From NCBI RefSeq assembly GCF_004353525.1, contig NZ_CP085524.1:2638142-2702141 (forward strand): 64,000 nt of DNA, read 5' to 3'. The DNA comes from Zhaonella formicivorans. Lineage in GTDB: Bacteria > Bacillota > DUOV01 > Zhaonellaceae. The position numbers and the translations under genes are program-made. Below, in pieces: positions 32,699-45,600 of this stretch (positions within the stretch are counted from its first letter, which is position 1; the number at the start of each line of letters is the position of its first letter). The notes beneath the pieces are model-generated. The model saw only the letters and a program-made list of their open reading frames with translations, did no database searches and had not been told where the DNA came from.

Positions 32699-33328
32699 CT
32701 ACTTGGCTTTATTCTTTAAAGCAATAGTCACCTTCCGAAACGGTTCCTCACCCTGGCTAAAGGTATGAACTGCAGTGTCGTTTTGCAGCGCTGTATGAAT
32801 GATTCTTCTTTCATGGGGGTTCATTGGTTCCAAAGTAATACTGTTACCAGTCCTTTTTACCCTGTCCGATAAACGTTGGGCTAGTTTAACCAAAGTCTGC
32901 TCTCTTCTGCGGCGGTAATTTTCAATGTCCAAAACTACATGAACCCTGTTTTTACTTTGGCGGTTGGCAACCAGATTAGTCAAATACTGCAAGGAATCAA
33001 GTGTCTCTCCCCGGCGACCGATTAAGATTCCTAGATTTGAGCCGCTGATAGTCAAATATAAGTAATCGTTATGTTGTTTGCTATCTATAGTAACTTTCAT
33101 TCCCATCTTCTGCAAAACATTGTTTAAAAATTCAGCTGCCAGCTGCCCTGGCGTTTCTTTAATGGAAACCTTTACTTTGGCCATCCTGGAACCCAAAATC
33201 CCAAATAGTCCCTTGCTTGGCTCTTCAAGTACCTCTACTTCTACATCTTCTCTTTGTACTTTCAGCTCTTTTAAGGCTGTGTCGATTGCATCTTCAACAG
33301 TTTTAGCAGTGATTTCAATGCTTTTCAT
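32699..33328 (-). CDS. jag: RNA-binding protein Jag (KhpB)
   Basis: 209 residues with three parts: a Jag-N domain (about 1-50, TAKTVEDAIDTALKEL), a KH domain (about 80-150, GILIGRRGETLDSLQYLTNLV) and an R3H domain (about 150-205, PHERRIIHTALQND). It binds RNA and in other Firmicutes acts with KhpA in cell elongation control. ATG 33328 lies within the end of yidC, the conserved neighbour. Its terminator is interrupted by element copy 3. Confidence 0.95.
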   Translation of the reverse strand: MKSIEITAKTVEDAIDTALKELKVQREDVEVEVLEEPSKGLFGILGSRMAKVKVSIKETPGQLAAEFLNNVLQKMGMKVTIDSKQHNDYLYLTISGSNLGILIGRRGETLDSLQYLTNLVANRQSKNRVHVVLDIENYRRRREQTLVKLAQRLSDRVKRTGNSITLEPMNPHERRIIHTALQNDTAVHTFSQGEEPFRKVTIALKNKAK

Positions 33329-34002
33329 CTCTCAGCCGCTTCCTCCTTAGCCATAATGGGCTGTTTCCTCAGGATAAACTGTTCTAATCCGCTAATAATA
33401 CTATAAACCACCCAGTAGAGCGCTAAGCCGGCAGGAAAACTTCTGCTTATCCAGCCCATGAAAAAAGGCATAATGTACAACATCGTTTTTTGAGTTTGGT
33501 CCATATTGCCGGGGCTGCTTAACTTTTGCTGCAAATATGTAAAAACTGCTGCAAGAATAGGCAGTATGTAAGGATCGGGAAGTCCTAAATTAGAAATCCA
33601 GAAAAAGCTGGAGTGCTCGAGATTGACGTAAGCCGGATGCAATTTAGGATCAAAGAAATTACGCAAAGCGCTGAACAACGCAAATAAAATCGGCATTTGC
33701 ACCAACAAAGGAAGACATCCAGAAAAAGGATTTGCCCCGTGCTTCTGATATAATTCCATCATTGCCTGTTGGGATTTTTGAGGATTATCTTTGTATTTTT
33801 GTTGTATTTCTTTGATTTTAGGCTGTAGCTCCTGCATTTTACGCATGGATTTAACTTGGGCTGCAGTTAAGGGAAAAAGGATCAATTTAATGGCAACGGT
33901 AAAAAGTATGATGGCCAAGCCGTAATTAGGCAAACCTAAATTCGCCGTTAAATTGTAAAAAAACTGAATAGAATGGGAAAGAAAATCAACTAAAAATGAC
34001 AA
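33325..34002 (-). CDS. yidC: Membrane protein insertase YidC (SpoIIIJ/Oxa1 type)
   Basis: 225 residues with about five transmembrane segments and the Oxa1 core (AIILFTVAIKLILFPLTAAQVKSMRKM, NPFSGCLPLLVQMPILFALFSAL). It inserts membrane proteins with or without SecYEG. It lacks a clear lipoprotein signal and starts directly with the first core helix, as in some Clostridia. TTG start at 34002, with AGGGCAG upstream. Confidence 0.95.
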   Translation of the reverse strand: MSFLVDFLSHSIQFFYNLTANLGLPNYGLAIILFTVAIKLILFPLTAAQVKSMRKMQELQPKIKEIQQKYKDNPQKSQQAMMELYQKHGANPFSGCLPLLVQMPILFALFSALRNFFDPKLHPAYVNLEHSSFFWISNLGLPDPYILPILAAVFTYLQQKLSSPGNMDQTQKTMLYIMPFFMGWISRSFPAGLALYWVVYSIISGLEQFILRKQPIMAKEEAAER

Positions 34003-34115
34003 TACTGCCCTGCTTTATGAATTAAAGCAGGTTTCACCTCCTCTTTCTCTTTCTCTTTATGGATTATCTCCTTGGCTGCCTGTAAAATAAGGCATCTCGT
34101 CTATTTATTATAAAT

Positions 34116-34337
34116 TTAGGAAGGATCATATCCTCCTGCTGAAAAAGGATTACACCGGAGTATTCTCCAAATTGCCTTTACTAATCCCTTATACAAACCA
34201 TATTTTTGTAAAACCTCTATAGTATATTGTGAACAACTGGGATAATAACGGCAGCTTCCAGGCAGTAAAGGAGATATAATTTTTTGGTAGCTTTTTAATA
34301 TATAAATTAGTATATTTACCACCATTATTTTAAACAT
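34116..34337 (-). CDS. yidD: Membrane protein insertion efficiency factor YidD
   Basis: 73 residues with the family signature [31 protein letters not shown] and three conserved Cys, ending [11 protein letters not shown]. It is membrane-associated and helps YidC. The second in-frame ATG (residue 5) is an alternative start with an AGG at better spacing. It lies between rnpA and yidC in the conserved order. Confidence 0.95.
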   Translation of the reverse strand: MFKIMVVNILIYILKSYQKIISPLLPGSCRYYPSCSQYTIEVLQKYGLYKGLVKAIWRILRCNPFSAGGYDPS

Positions 34338-34359
34338 CCTGCTAAACTAAAAAATTTTT

Positions 34360-34707
34360 CTACACATCTTCGCGTAAGAGTTGTGCTTTAGAAAATAACT
34401 GCAGTATTTCATTTTCGACCAACCGGTACTTAATTCCTCTAATTTTTGGGCGAGCTATAAAAATTAAATTATAACCGGGGAGCAGTTTATCTTTGTGCAA
34501 ACGGCAGCATTCTCTTAAAATTCTTCTTATTCTGTTTCTTACTACTGCTTTGCCTATCTTTTTGGAAATAGAAAAACCAAACTTATTGACTTCTAAGCCA
34601 TTTTCGAGATAGTACAAGACCACATATTGCCCGGCTACTGATTTACCTTTATTATAAGTAATTTTAAAGTCTTTTTGATGTTTCAAACGGTAAGGCTTGC
34701 TTAACAA
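34360..34707 (-). CDS. rnpA: Ribonuclease P protein component
   Basis: About 115 residues from TTG 34707, which has GACGGGGG seven bases upstream and gives the usual start LLSKPYRLKHQKDF. An open frame extends to ATG 34734. The RNR motif is KIGKAVVRNRIRRILRE. The protein binds RNase P RNA for tRNA 5' maturation. It lies between rpmH and yidD, after a terminator-like hairpin. Confidence 0.94.
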   Translation of the reverse strand: MLSKPYRLKHQKDFKITYNKGKSVAGQYVVLYYLENGLEVNKFGFSISKKIGKAVVRNRIRRILRECCRLHKDKLLPGYNLIFIARPKIRGIKYRLVENEILQLFSKAQLLREDV

Positions 34708-34784
34708 AAAAATACCCCCGTCTTTATCTTCCATAAAAAAATAGTATAGACAAAATTAGCTAACTCTAACCGCCGACATAATGC

Positions 34785-34807
34785 AAAAAGGCCACTTGAG
34801 CGGCCTT
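34785..34807 (-). terminator. Terminator/attenuator between rpmH and rnpA
   Basis: AAGGCC and GGCCTT pair around an eight-base loop on the minus strand, followed by TTTTTG. It overlaps the rpmH stop and probably lowers rnpA expression relative to rpmH. Confidence 0.75.
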
Positions 34808-34940
34808 ATGCGGTAAGTCTTTTTCTTCCTTTTTGACGTCTTCTCCTCAGAACGTTTCTACCACCAGGGGTACTTGTTCTGCTTAGAAAACCATGTACTT
34901 TTTTATGTTTTCTGTTTTTAGGTTGGTAAGTCCTTTTCAT
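34806..34940 (-). CDS. rpmH: Ribosomal protein L34
   Basis: A 44-residue gene: [18 protein letters not shown], then [18 protein letters not shown] and KGRKRLTA, the full L34 sequence pattern of the large ribosomal subunit. ATG 34940 follows GGGGGGAAAGAGC. It marks the left border of oriC, as in most Firmicutes. Confidence 0.97.
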   Translation of the reverse strand: MKRTYQPKNRKHKKVHGFLSRTSTPGGRNVLRRRRQKGRKRLTA

Positions 34941-35049
34941 GCTCTTTCCCCCCAATCAACCTAACAGCAATTTCCAATTTACGAAACACACATCAAAATT
35001 ATAGCCATTTTAATTACTACTGTCAAGAAAAACCAAGCAATTTCTAGCC

Positions 35050-35285
35050 CTTTAGCATCGAACCTAGTGACCATATCCTTAGTCTTTGACAGCGGCTTAC
35101 GACGAGTCATTAGTCACGAGTTTTAGTCCTTAGCGACGGTCTTTGGCTGAGTCCCCAGTCCTCAGTCCCTAGTCCCCAGTTTTAAGCGGAATTACTGGTA
35201 ACTGATGACTGGTGACTATTATACTAAGGACTAATGACTTAACCGTAGGTATACTTGCGACTAACGACGGCGTTAGCCCGCCGGT
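35050..35285. repeat. Dispersed modular repeat, copy between rpmH and oriC
   Basis: Strings such as GTCATTAGTCACGAGTT, CCCAGTCCTCAGTCCCTAGT and ATACTAAGGACTAATGACTT fill this interval. The 20-base sequence GACTAACGACGGCGTTAGCC near 35260 recurs inverted near 60.1 kb as GGCTAACGCCGTCGTTAGTC. It lies directly beside the DnaA boxes. No open frame. Confidence 0.55.
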
Positions 35286-35299
35286 TTGTCGCAAAGAAT

Positions 35300-35720
35300 T
35301 AATGTAACAGTTATCCACAGCTGTGGGTTATTTGAACTGTTTATAACCTTATTTTTGGGGAAAAGATTATTGATGTTGTGGATAATTTCTGTTATGATAA
35401 GAAATGCAAATTTTACTAATTACTTAATTACTTTTTTTACTTTCCAAATAAACATACATAAGCTCAGGTGAGTTTAGGCCTAATAGAGAGGCTAATGATT
35501 TTTCTACTCCCGCGCCAAGACTTGGCGTTAGCCAAGTTTCTTTGTTTTTTTCTAAAGCTTTTCTACAATTTTTCATTTTTTTATAAGGTAAGTGCACATC
35601 AAAAAAGCGTTATCCCAATTTAAAGTTAGTTGTGCATAGATTGGTGATAACTTTCTTTTTGTCGTAGTACTTTAATGTCTATCCACAAGTTTTCCGCTTT
35701 CGGCTTGTGGATAACTAGTC
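35300..35720. other. Replication origin oriC (DnaA-box region upstream of dnaA)
   Basis: Consensus DnaA boxes are TTATCCACA at 35311-35319, TGTGGATAA at 35377-35385 and TGTGGATAA at 35706-35714. A one-mismatch box CTATCCACA lies at 35679-35687. The last two face each other around a GC-bearing spacer. A very AT-rich tract from about 35385 to 35470 could be the unwinding element. Position between rpmH and dnaA is that of the Firmicute origin. Confidence 0.88.
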
Positions 35721-35747
35721 TTTAAAACCATAGGGGGTAAGTTTTTC

Positions 35748-37112
35748 ATGTTGTCTGCAGAATTAGATGAGATTTGGAGCCGCACTCTGGATATCCTGGA
35801 AAATGAGTTGAGCCGGCCAAGTTTTGAAACCTGGTTAAAATCAACCAGGCTCCTTAACTTCGATGGCCTGACCATGCTAATCGGCGTTCCTAACGAGTTT
35901 GCAAAGGATTGGCTGGAAACCCGTTATTATAATATGATCAAGAATACAATTCAATTAATCATAGATCAGGATGTAAACTTAAGCTTTGTTCTGCCTTCAA
36001 CCAAAGAATATATGTTATACAGCAAGCGAACGGAAAACAAACCGCATGCGGTTCCGCATATTCAGACAACCGGTTCTGAAGAAACGCCCCACTTAAACAG
36101 TAAGTATACTTTTGATACTTTTGTCATTGGAAACAGCAACCGGTTCGCTCATGCAGCCTCGCTGGCAGTAGCAGAAACACCTGCCAAAACCTACAATCCT
36201 TTATTTATCTATGGCGGAGTTGGTTTAGGCAAAACTCATCTGATGCACGCCATAGGCCATTACGTAATAGAACACAATAAAAAAGCAAGAGTCCTCTATG
36301 TTTCTTCTGAAAAGTTTACCAATGAACTGATAAATTCCATTCAAGACGGCAAAACTGTTGAGTTCAGAAATAAATACCGTAACATAGACGTTCTGCTAAT
36401 TGACGACATTCAGTTCCTGGCAAAAAAAGAGAGGACCCAGGAAGAATTTTTCCATACATTTAATGCCCTGCATGAAGCCAACAAACAAATTGTAATTTCC
36501 AGCGACAGGCCCCCAAAAGAGATTCCCACTTTGGAAGACCGTTTGCGGTCGCGCTTTGAATGGGGGTTAATCACCGATATACAACCCCCTGACCTGGAAA
36601 CGAGAATAGCAATTTTGCGTAAAAAAGCCAGTCTGGAAGGTTTGGAAATGCCTGATGAAGCAATGATGACTATAGCCAATAAGATCCAATCCAATATCAG
36701 GGAACTGGAAGGTGCTCTAATCCGAGTAGCTGCGTACGCTTCAATCAGCAAAAGGACCATTACCGCTGAAATAGTTGAAGAAGCTTTAAAAGATCTGGTG
36801 CCGACCGCTAAACCTCCGGAAATCACCATCTCCAGAATTCAAGAAAAAGTAGCTAAGCACTTTAACTTGAGGGTTGAGGAATTTAAAGCAAAGAAAAGAA
36901 CCAGAAGCGTTGCTTTTCCCAGGCAAATTGCCATGTACTTAGCCAGGGAGCTAACCGACTTATCTTTACCCAGGATTGGGGAGGAATTTGGGGGCAGGGA
37001 TCACACCACGGTTCTTCATGCCTGGGATAAAATATCCTCTGATTTAAGGGCCGATGGAAACTTGCAGCAAATTATCGACCAGATTACTGAAGCAATTAAA
37101 TCACCCAACTAG
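35748..37112 (+). CDS. dnaA: Chromosomal replication initiator DnaA
   Basis: 454-residue AAA+ initiator with all four domains: N-terminal interaction domain ([23 protein letters not shown]), variable linker (about 85-115), ATPase ([26 protein letters not shown]) and the C-terminal DNA-binding domain with [15 protein letters not shown]. It melts oriC and loads helicase. ATG 35748 after GGGGGTAAG. It is transcribed away from oriC, with dnaN next. Confidence 0.98.
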   Translation: MLSAELDEIWSRTLDILENELSRPSFETWLKSTRLLNFDGLTMLIGVPNEFAKDWLETRYYNMIKNTIQLIIDQDVNLSFVLPSTKEYMLYSKRTENKPHAVPHIQTTGSEETPHLNSKYTFDTFVIGNSNRFAHAASLAVAETPAKTYNPLFIYGGVGLGKTHLMHAIGHYVIEHNKKARVLYVSSEKFTNELINSIQDGKTVEFRNKYRNIDVLLIDDIQFLAKKERTQEEFFHTFNALHEANKQIVISSDRPPKEIPTLEDRLRSRFEWGLITDIQPPDLETRIAILRKKASLEGLEMPDEAMMTIANKIQSNIRELEGALIRVAAYASISKRTITAEIVEEALKDLVPTAKPPEITISRIQEKVAKHFNLRVEEFKAKKRTRSVAFPRQIAMYLARELTDLSLPRIGEEFGGRDHTTVLHAWDKISSDLRADGNLQQIIDQITEAIKSPN

Positions 37113-37159
37113 AGAAGTATTTAAATTTAGCTTGCTAAAATTATGTGCATAAATTTGCG

Positions 37160-37230
37160 GTTTAATCCACAGCTATATACACAACATAAATCCTTTCAAT
37201 TAGCCAGATGACGTTGACTTATACACATTT
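37160..37230. other. Second DnaA-box cluster (dnaA-dnaN spacer)
   Basis: Near-consensus boxes TAATCCACA (37163-37171) and TTATACACA (37219-37227) lie among AT-rich DNA. Bipartite origins with boxes on both sides of dnaA are known in Firmicutes, so this may be the second origin part or a control region for dnaN. Confidence 0.6.
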
Positions 37231-37324
37231 ACACAGCGCTTATTACTACATCTACTAGCTAAATATAGATGTAAATAATCATTTACGACATGACCTCACA
37301 AACAAAATTTGTAGGAGGACAATA

Positions 37325-38452
37325 ATGAAAATCTTAGTAAATCAGGATGAACTGCTGGCAGGATTACAAACAGTGCAACGGGCAATCTCCAGTAAAAGTA
37401 CATTACCAATTTTAAGTGGTATTTATTTAGCTGCAGAAAACGATATACTGCGCCTGAGGGCTACAGATTTAGAAATTGGCATTGAATGCACCATTCCGGT
37501 GCAAGTAATTGAAGAAGGCGCAACTGTTTTGCCTGCAAAATATTTTGTGGAAATAGTAAAAAGGTTGCCTGATCTGGTTATTACTGTGGAAACTGATGAA
37601 AACTCAAATTTAGTAACAATTACTTATGGTTCTTCCCAAGTGCAATTAAACACCTTTGATGCCCGGGAATTTCCCTTGCTGCCTGAAATTACCGGACAGC
37701 ATACTTTCAAAATTAATTGTGATCTGTTAGTAAATGCTATTAAGCACGTTTCCATAGCTGCATCTACGGATCCAACCAGGCCTATTTTTACAGGCATACT
37801 AATGGAAGTGGAGGCAGGCAACACCATTAATTTAGTGGCAACAGATACCCATCGTTTGGCTTACCGTCAGCTTAAATTGACAGGACCGGCTAATCCAGAG
37901 CATAATTTTGCAGTGATTATTCCCAGCCGTTCCTTGAATGAGCTTAGCAGGATTTTTAGGCCAGAAGATAATTTGCTTGAAGTGAGAGTAGCCAACAATC
38001 AAGTTATGTTTAAAGCAGATTCCATTATGTTAGTTTCCCGGCTCATCGAAGGACAGTTTCCCAATTATCAACAAGTAATACCCCAGGAATATTCTTCGAG
38101 GGTGCGGATTTTGAGCAAGGGTTTTTGTGACTCGCTGGAAAGAGCTGCACTTTTATCAAAGGATGACTTAAAAACCAGATCAAATGTTATTAAATTGGAC
38201 ATCCAAGGAAATAATCTTACTATCACTTCCAAATCAGCTGAAATAGGCAATATACACGAAGAAATTCAGGTTTACCTTGAAGGAGAAGAAGCAGAAATAG
38301 CCTTCAATGCCAGGTATTTAATTGATGTATTAAGAGTCATTGATCAAGAAGAGATTTTCTTGGATCTGACAGGATCTTTGAGCCCTGGAATTATAAGGCC
38401 TGCCGACAGCAATAATACTTTGTTTTTAGTTTTACCTATCCGCTTAACCTGA
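37325..38452 (+). CDS. dnaN: DNA polymerase III beta sliding clamp
   Basis: 375-residue ring-forming clamp with three repeated domains. It opens MKILVNQDELLAGLQTVQRAISSKSTLPILSGI, has FTGILMEVE and DTHRLAYRQL in the middle, and ends with the typical LVLPIRLT. It tethers replicative polymerase to DNA. ATG 37325 after TAGGAGGACAATA. Confidence 0.97.
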   Translation: MKILVNQDELLAGLQTVQRAISSKSTLPILSGIYLAAENDILRLRATDLEIGIECTIPVQVIEEGATVLPAKYFVEIVKRLPDLVITVETDENSNLVTITYGSSQVQLNTFDAREFPLLPEITGQHTFKINCDLLVNAIKHVSIAASTDPTRPIFTGILMEVEAGNTINLVATDTHRLAYRQLKLTGPANPEHNFAVIIPSRSLNELSRIFRPEDNLLEVRVANNQVMFKADSIMLVSRLIEGQFPNYQQVIPQEYSSRVRILSKGFCDSLERAALLSKDDLKTRSNVIKLDIQGNNLTITSKSAEIGNIHEEIQVYLEGEEAEIAFNARYLIDVLRVIDQEEIFLDLTGSLSPGIIRPADSNNTLFLVLPIRLT

Positions 38453-38571
38453 TTAAGTGTTTGAGTTGAGCTTATTGAGTCTAGATTTAAAATGGCTGGC
38501 GCCGCGTACGGCGCCGCTTATAAACCCTGGTGTGCATTGGTTACTAGGTTTATAGGAAGGGGTATAAAACT

Positions 38572-38802
38572 TTGTCTGATAATATTGAAGAAATACTTAT
38601 CAATACTATTGATATAAAACTGGATCAATTTTTAAAATGGGCAGAGTTAGTAAGCACAGGCGGGGAAGCAAAACAGCTTATTACCTCCGGGCAGGTGAAA
38701 GTTAACGGAAGCCTGGAAACAAGAAGAGGCCGACGTTTGCAAGACGGGGATGTAGTGGAAGTTAAAAATAAGGGCCGGTACAAGGTAAGTCGTACGCTCT
38801 AG
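38572..38802 (+). CDS. S4-domain RNA-binding protein (YaaA/RlbA type)
   Basis: 76 residues comprising one S4 domain: IKLDQFLKWAELVSTGGEAKQLITSGQVKVNG followed by RRGRRLQDGDVVEV. It is conserved between dnaN and recF in Firmicutes and is thought to act with ribosomes or recF expression. TTG start at 38572 preceded by GGAAGGGG. Ten bases separate it from recF. Confidence 0.92.
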   Translation: MSDNIEEILINTIDIKLDQFLKWAELVSTGGEAKQLITSGQVKVNGSLETRRGRRLQDGDVVEVKNKGRYKVSRTL

Positions 38803-38812
38803 GGGCAATCTT

Positions 38813-39940
38813 ATGCAATTAAAATCCCTGTTTTTAAAAAATTTTACAAATTATACAAGCCTTACATATCAAGCCGGTGAGTTATTAAACCTCTTGATCG
38901 GTGATAATGCCCAAGGCAAAAGCAATTTGCTTGATGCCATTTACTATTTGTCCGGCGGCAGTTCCAACAGATATCCCAGTGACCAAGATTTAGTGCAATG
39001 GGGAACTGATTATTTTCAAATTCAAGGAGAAACTGTCAACAAAAATTCCATGTACCAGCTGAAATTCAGCTGGCTTACCGGGAAAAAGCAGGTTGAAGTA
39101 AACGGTGCCAAGGTACAAAAGATTGCAGATATAATAGGGCTGTTTAACGTGGTTTTTTTTTCGCCCGATGATTTATTCCTTGTTAAGGGGAATCCCTCAC
39201 TACGAAGGAAATATCTTGATAATGAAATAAGCCAAGTCAGCCCAAAATATTATTATAACCTGCAGCAATACCGTAAGATTCTGTTGCAGCGTAACAATCT
39301 TTTAAAAGCTATTAAACTTAAAAAAGCTGAACCTGAGGATCTAACCATCTGGGACCAGCAGCTGGCTAAAACCGGTGCATGGCTCATCATGAAAAGGCTG
39401 GAAATGCTGCGTAAACTCAAACCCCTGGCGCGACTGGCCCATCGCAAAATGACCGGCGGTTTGGAAGAGCTGGAAATCAGCTATAGTACTTCTTTGCTAC
39501 AGTCGGCATTCATAGAAAAAAACCCGGAGGATTTTGCAGTTTACTATTTATCCCGTTTAGGGCAAGCGTTGGAAGAAGATATTTTTAAGGGCTATACTAC
39601 ACTGGGGCCCCATCGGGACGATTTTGATTTAAAGATAAACGGCATAAATGCAAGAGTTTATGGCTCGCAAGGACAGCAAAGAACTGCAGCTCTAAGTCTC
39701 AAGTTGGCTGAGCTGGAATTCATGTTTGCCGAAACGGGTGAATATCCCGTGCTGCTTTTAGATGATGTCTTGTCTGAGCTTGATAAAAACCGTAGGGAAC
39801 AGCTCCTGGCTACAGTCAGCGACAAAGTGCAAACTTTTATTACCTGTACAGAAACAAATTATTTGAGTCAGGCCCTCTTAAACAAGGCTGATATCTACCA
39901 AGTGGTTAAAGGAAACTTGAAAAAGATAAAAGCTCATTAG
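38813..39940 (+). CDS. recF: DNA replication and repair protein RecF
   Basis: 375-residue SMC-like ATPase: Walker A GDNAQGKSNLLDAIYYL, signature GSQGQQRTAALSLKLAE and Walker B PVLLLDDVLSELD. It helps load RecA at gaps. ATG 38813, translationally close to the S4 gene. Intact full length. Confidence 0.96.
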   Translation: MQLKSLFLKNFTNYTSLTYQAGELLNLLIGDNAQGKSNLLDAIYYLSGGSSNRYPSDQDLVQWGTDYFQIQGETVNKNSMYQLKFSWLTGKKQVEVNGAKVQKIADIIGLFNVVFFSPDDLFLVKGNPSLRRKYLDNEISQVSPKYYYNLQQYRKILLQRNNLLKAIKLKKAEPEDLTIWDQQLAKTGAWLIMKRLEMLRKLKPLARLAHRKMTGGLEELEISYSTSLLQSAFIEKNPEDFAVYYLSRLGQALEEDIFKGYTTLGPHRDDFDLKINGINARVYGSQGQQRTAALSLKLAELEFMFAETGEYPVLLLDDVLSELDKNRREQLLATVSDKVQTFITCTETNYLSQALLNKADIYQVVKGNLKKIKAH

Positions 39941-39954
39941 AAATGAGGTTAAAG

Positions 39955-40209
39955 ATGTATCTGCATATTGGTGGGGATGTTTTAATTCCATTGAAAGATA
40001 TAATAATGATAATTAATTTAGAAAATCTTGAGTTGTCAACCGCTACTAAAGATTTTTTAGAGTTGGCCAGGTTAGATAAAAATATCAAGGGCTGTGAGCC
40101 GGCAGTTGCTAAGTCAGGCATTGTTACCACTAAAGCTGTTTATTACTCAAGTATTTCTACCCATACTTTGTGGCGCAGGGGTTTGGATAAATCTTTATAT
40201 CCGGGTTAA
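39955..40209 (+). CDS. remB: Extracellular-matrix regulator-like protein RemB (DUF370)
   Basis: 84 residues from ATG 39955: MYLHIGGDVLIPLKDIIMII, with later KSGIVTTKAVYYSSISTHTLWRR. This matches the DUF370/YaaB family found between recF and gyrB in Firmicutes, some of which are DNA-binding matrix regulators. GAGG six bases upstream supports this start over ATG 39943. Confidence 0.9.
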   Translation: MYLHIGGDVLIPLKDIIMIINLENLELSTATKDFLELARLDKNIKGCEPAVAKSGIVTTKAVYYSSISTHTLWRRGLDKSLYPG

Positions 40210-40355
40210 TTTTCTCACTTTTTTAATGCATTCTTTTAGATTGCCACTCTTTTGATTCCTCTATTCTATCTTGAAAATAACTGTAGCGTTTATGTTCTGT
40301 TGCTCCCGCTGTTTGAATCAAGAGCCCCAACTGCATGGCGGAACCATCAAATGCT

Positions 40356-40384
40356 TTCGTTCTTTGGAACATATGTGCTATAAT
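40356..40384 (+). promoter_or_regulatory. Candidate gyrB promoter
   Basis: TTCGTT and a perfect TATAAT are 17 bases apart and end 36 bases before the gyrB start codon. The -35 is weak, so this is a by-eye call. Confidence 0.45.
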
Positions 40385-40386
40385 AA

Positions 40387-42339
<1,953 letters not shown>

Positions 42340-42439
42340 TTGTGTTTTTGTGTAGGTTGAAAATAGTTTTGCGATTTTAAAAAAGTTTTGCATCAATTTT
42401 GCAAAATACTATTACATCAAATATAGTAGTATGCTAGAG

Positions 42440-42478
42440 ATACGGCCTATCCAGTTTTACGAAGGCTGTATATTTTTT
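42440..42478 (+). terminator. Terminator of gyrB
   Basis: ATACGGCCT pairs with AGGCTGTAT (one G-U pair), followed by ATTTTTTT. It is about 100 bases beyond the gyrB stop. The rest of the 42340-42629 spacer shows nothing I can recognise. Confidence 0.75.
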
Positions 42479-42629
42479 TACTTTATGATTTAATGGGATT
42501 CAATTAGACTTTACCGTGGCCATGATCCCCAGCAGATGCTGTGGCATACGTTCAGTTGAGGTAGATAAATGTTTATAGAAATGCAGTAAGGGACATAATA
42601 AGTCAAGTGAAAAACTTACTTGACGGTGA

Positions 42630-45600
42630 TTGATGCTAATGAATACTAGTCTCCTTGGCCCTGAAGACATCGAAAAACACGCGTTGGAAATAGCTAAAAG
42701 TCATGTAATGGAAGGAAAGACAAGGTTTCCAAAATGGTTAGTGAACCGGCTGGGCAGTAGTTATAAAAATATTTTAGAAGTCTATAAGATTATCAACAGG
42801 GAGACAGGCGGAGAAATTCCCTTATCTCCTACAGCCGAGTGGCTGCTGGATAATTTTTATATCATAGAAGAACAGGTTAAAAACGTAAAACAAAATTTTT
42901 TCAAAAGGTACTGTTTTCAACTGCCAAAGCTTAAAGATAACCGGCTGAAAAATTACCCCAGGGTATATGATCTCGCTCTGGAATTGGTTACCCATACCGA
43001 CGGCAGCATTGACGAAAAAACTTTGGTCAATTTTATCAGAGCTTATCAATCGCAGCAGCAGCTCACTATGGGTGAATTATGGGTACTGTCAGCCATGCTT
43101 AGAATAGCTTTGATTGAAAGAATCAGCCACATTTGCCATCAGCTTGCTGTGGATTATAAGCATAGGCAGGATGCTGAGCACTTGGCTGTCCTCATCATCG
43201 CCGCTGCCGAAAAAGGTGAACACGAGGTTCAAAAAATAATCAATGAACAAATTGAAAATAAAGCCGTTATCAGCACCAGTTTTCTTGTATTTCTGGTACA
43301 AAAGCTTAGAAAGCAAGGAAAAAAGACCGCAGCCCTGATTGGCTATATTGAACAGAAACGGAGAGACAAGGAAGCTTCTTTAGAGGAGTTAATTCAGCTG
43401 GAGCATCAGACGCAAGCAGCCAGGCAGGTTTCCATAGGAAATTCTATAACTAGTCTGCGGATGCTTGCAGCTATTGACTGGAACGAAATTTTTGAGTCGC
43501 TAAGTCATGTGGAAGAAATTCTCAGGCGGGATCCATCAGGCTTTTACAGTCAGATGGATTTTGAATCCAGGGACCATTACCGTCATGCTGTAGAAAAGAT
43601 CTCCTGGTTTTATAATACTTCGGAAATCGATGTTGCTAAGTTGGCTTTAGACTGTGCCCAGGAGGCCTTAGCAAAAAATGAACGGGATCCGGTACGCCAT
43701 GTAGGTTATTATCTGATAGACTCCGGAAGAAAGGCGCTGGAGAAACGGATTGGTGTTAAACCTGCGAGGATTAAAAAAGCCTTTGGTTTTTTCAAAAGGT
43801 ATCCTTATATTGTCTATTTTGGTTCTATAGCGGTGCTAACCCTAATTATAATTTCATTTTTTCTGGGGTATGCAGCCAAGCAGGGAATTATATCCCCCTT
43901 TTGGTTATTAGGCATTGGGCTTGTGCTTTTAATCCCTGTGAGTGATCTGGCCATAAACACAGTTAATTTTGCCTTGAGCCATATCTATGTGCCGACAGTA
44001 CTGCCTAAGTTAGAGTTAAAAGAGGGTATTTCCGAAGAAAACAGCACTATGGTAATTGTTCCAACCCTCTTGCCTAATGCAAACAGAGTAAAAGAACTGT
44101 TGGAGAAATTGGAAATTTATTACCTGGCCAATAAAGAGAACAATCTCTATTTTGCCTTAGTGGGTGATTATAAGGATGCGAATTCCAGGGAGCTGGCTGA
44201 CGACCTCCAAATTGTTGATACAGCGTTAAAGGGTATTAACGATTTAAACCGGCGTTATGCTGAAGCCAAGCCGATTTTCTACTATTTTCACAGAGAACGG
44301 CGTTATAATGCTGCGCAGAAGCAGTGGATGGGTTGGGAGCGGAAAAGAGGGGCTATCATTGAAATAAATGATTTGCTCAGGGGTTCCCGGGATACTGGTT
44401 ACACCATACTTAGCTGTGAAATGTCCCAGATACCTGCTGTTAAGTACATAATAACTCTTGATGCTGATACAAATCTACCCATGGGCGCTGCCAAAAGGCT
44501 CATTGGAACTATGGCCCACCCTTTGAACAGGCCTGTAATCGATCTGAAAAAAGGAATCGTCGTTAAAGGCCATGGCATACTTCAACCACGGATAGGGGTG
44601 AGTATTGAAAGCGCTAACAAGACCCTTTTTTCCAGAATTTTTGCGGGACAGGGAGGTATTGACCCCTATACCACAGCTGTATCCGATGTCTACCAGGATC
44701 TATTTAATGAAGGTATTTTTACAGGAAAAGGCATTTATGAACTGGATACTTTTCAAAGTTTACTGAAAGAATCCATACCTGAAAACAGTGTGCTAAGCCA
44801 TGACCTTTTGGAAGGAAGTTATCTCCGGGCAGGGCTTGTTACTGATATTGAATTAATCGACGGTTATCCCGCCCGCTATAATTCATTTTCCATGCGGCTG
44901 CACCGCTGGGTTAGAGGAGATTGGCAGCTTATTCCTTGGCTCTTGACCAGGGTGAAAGACAGACAGGGGCAGTGGAGAAAGAACCCTCTCTCTGCTCTTT
45001 CAAAGTGGAAGATCCTTGATAATTTAAGAAGAAGTATGTTAAACCCGAGTCTGTTTCTTTTAATTGCCCTGGGCTTTGCAAAGCTACCCGGCAGCAGTAT
45101 GGTTTGGCTGGGGTTAGCCGCTCTGGTAGTTGCATTTCCAACGCTAACATATTTAGCAGGGGGGGTTCTTTCTAAAAATTACCATCTGTTGGAGGGAACA
45201 AAGGGCCAAACTGTTATTACAGGGTTTAAATCCAGCCTTTACCAGGCAAGCCTCCAGTTTCTGTTTATAGCTTATCAGGCATATTTAATGGCTGATGCTA
45301 TCGTTAGGACATTGGGCCGGGTCTTTGTTACCAGAAAGAATTTACTGGAATGGATTCCGGCAGCTGATCTAGAGGCTTTACTGAAAAACGACTTGCGTAC
45401 TTTTTATAAAAAAATGATGGCTTCTCCCTTATTGGGGATATTGGTTTTAATGTTGGCGCTGCTTGGGAAAGATTCAGGCTTGGGAATTGCTGCGGCGGTT
45501 TTAGTCTCCGTGTTCTGGGCAGCTGCGCCTCTGGTGGCCTTTAAAATTAGCCAGGATTATGTTCAAAAGGTAGAGCATTTAAGCGAGCAGGAAATATTTG

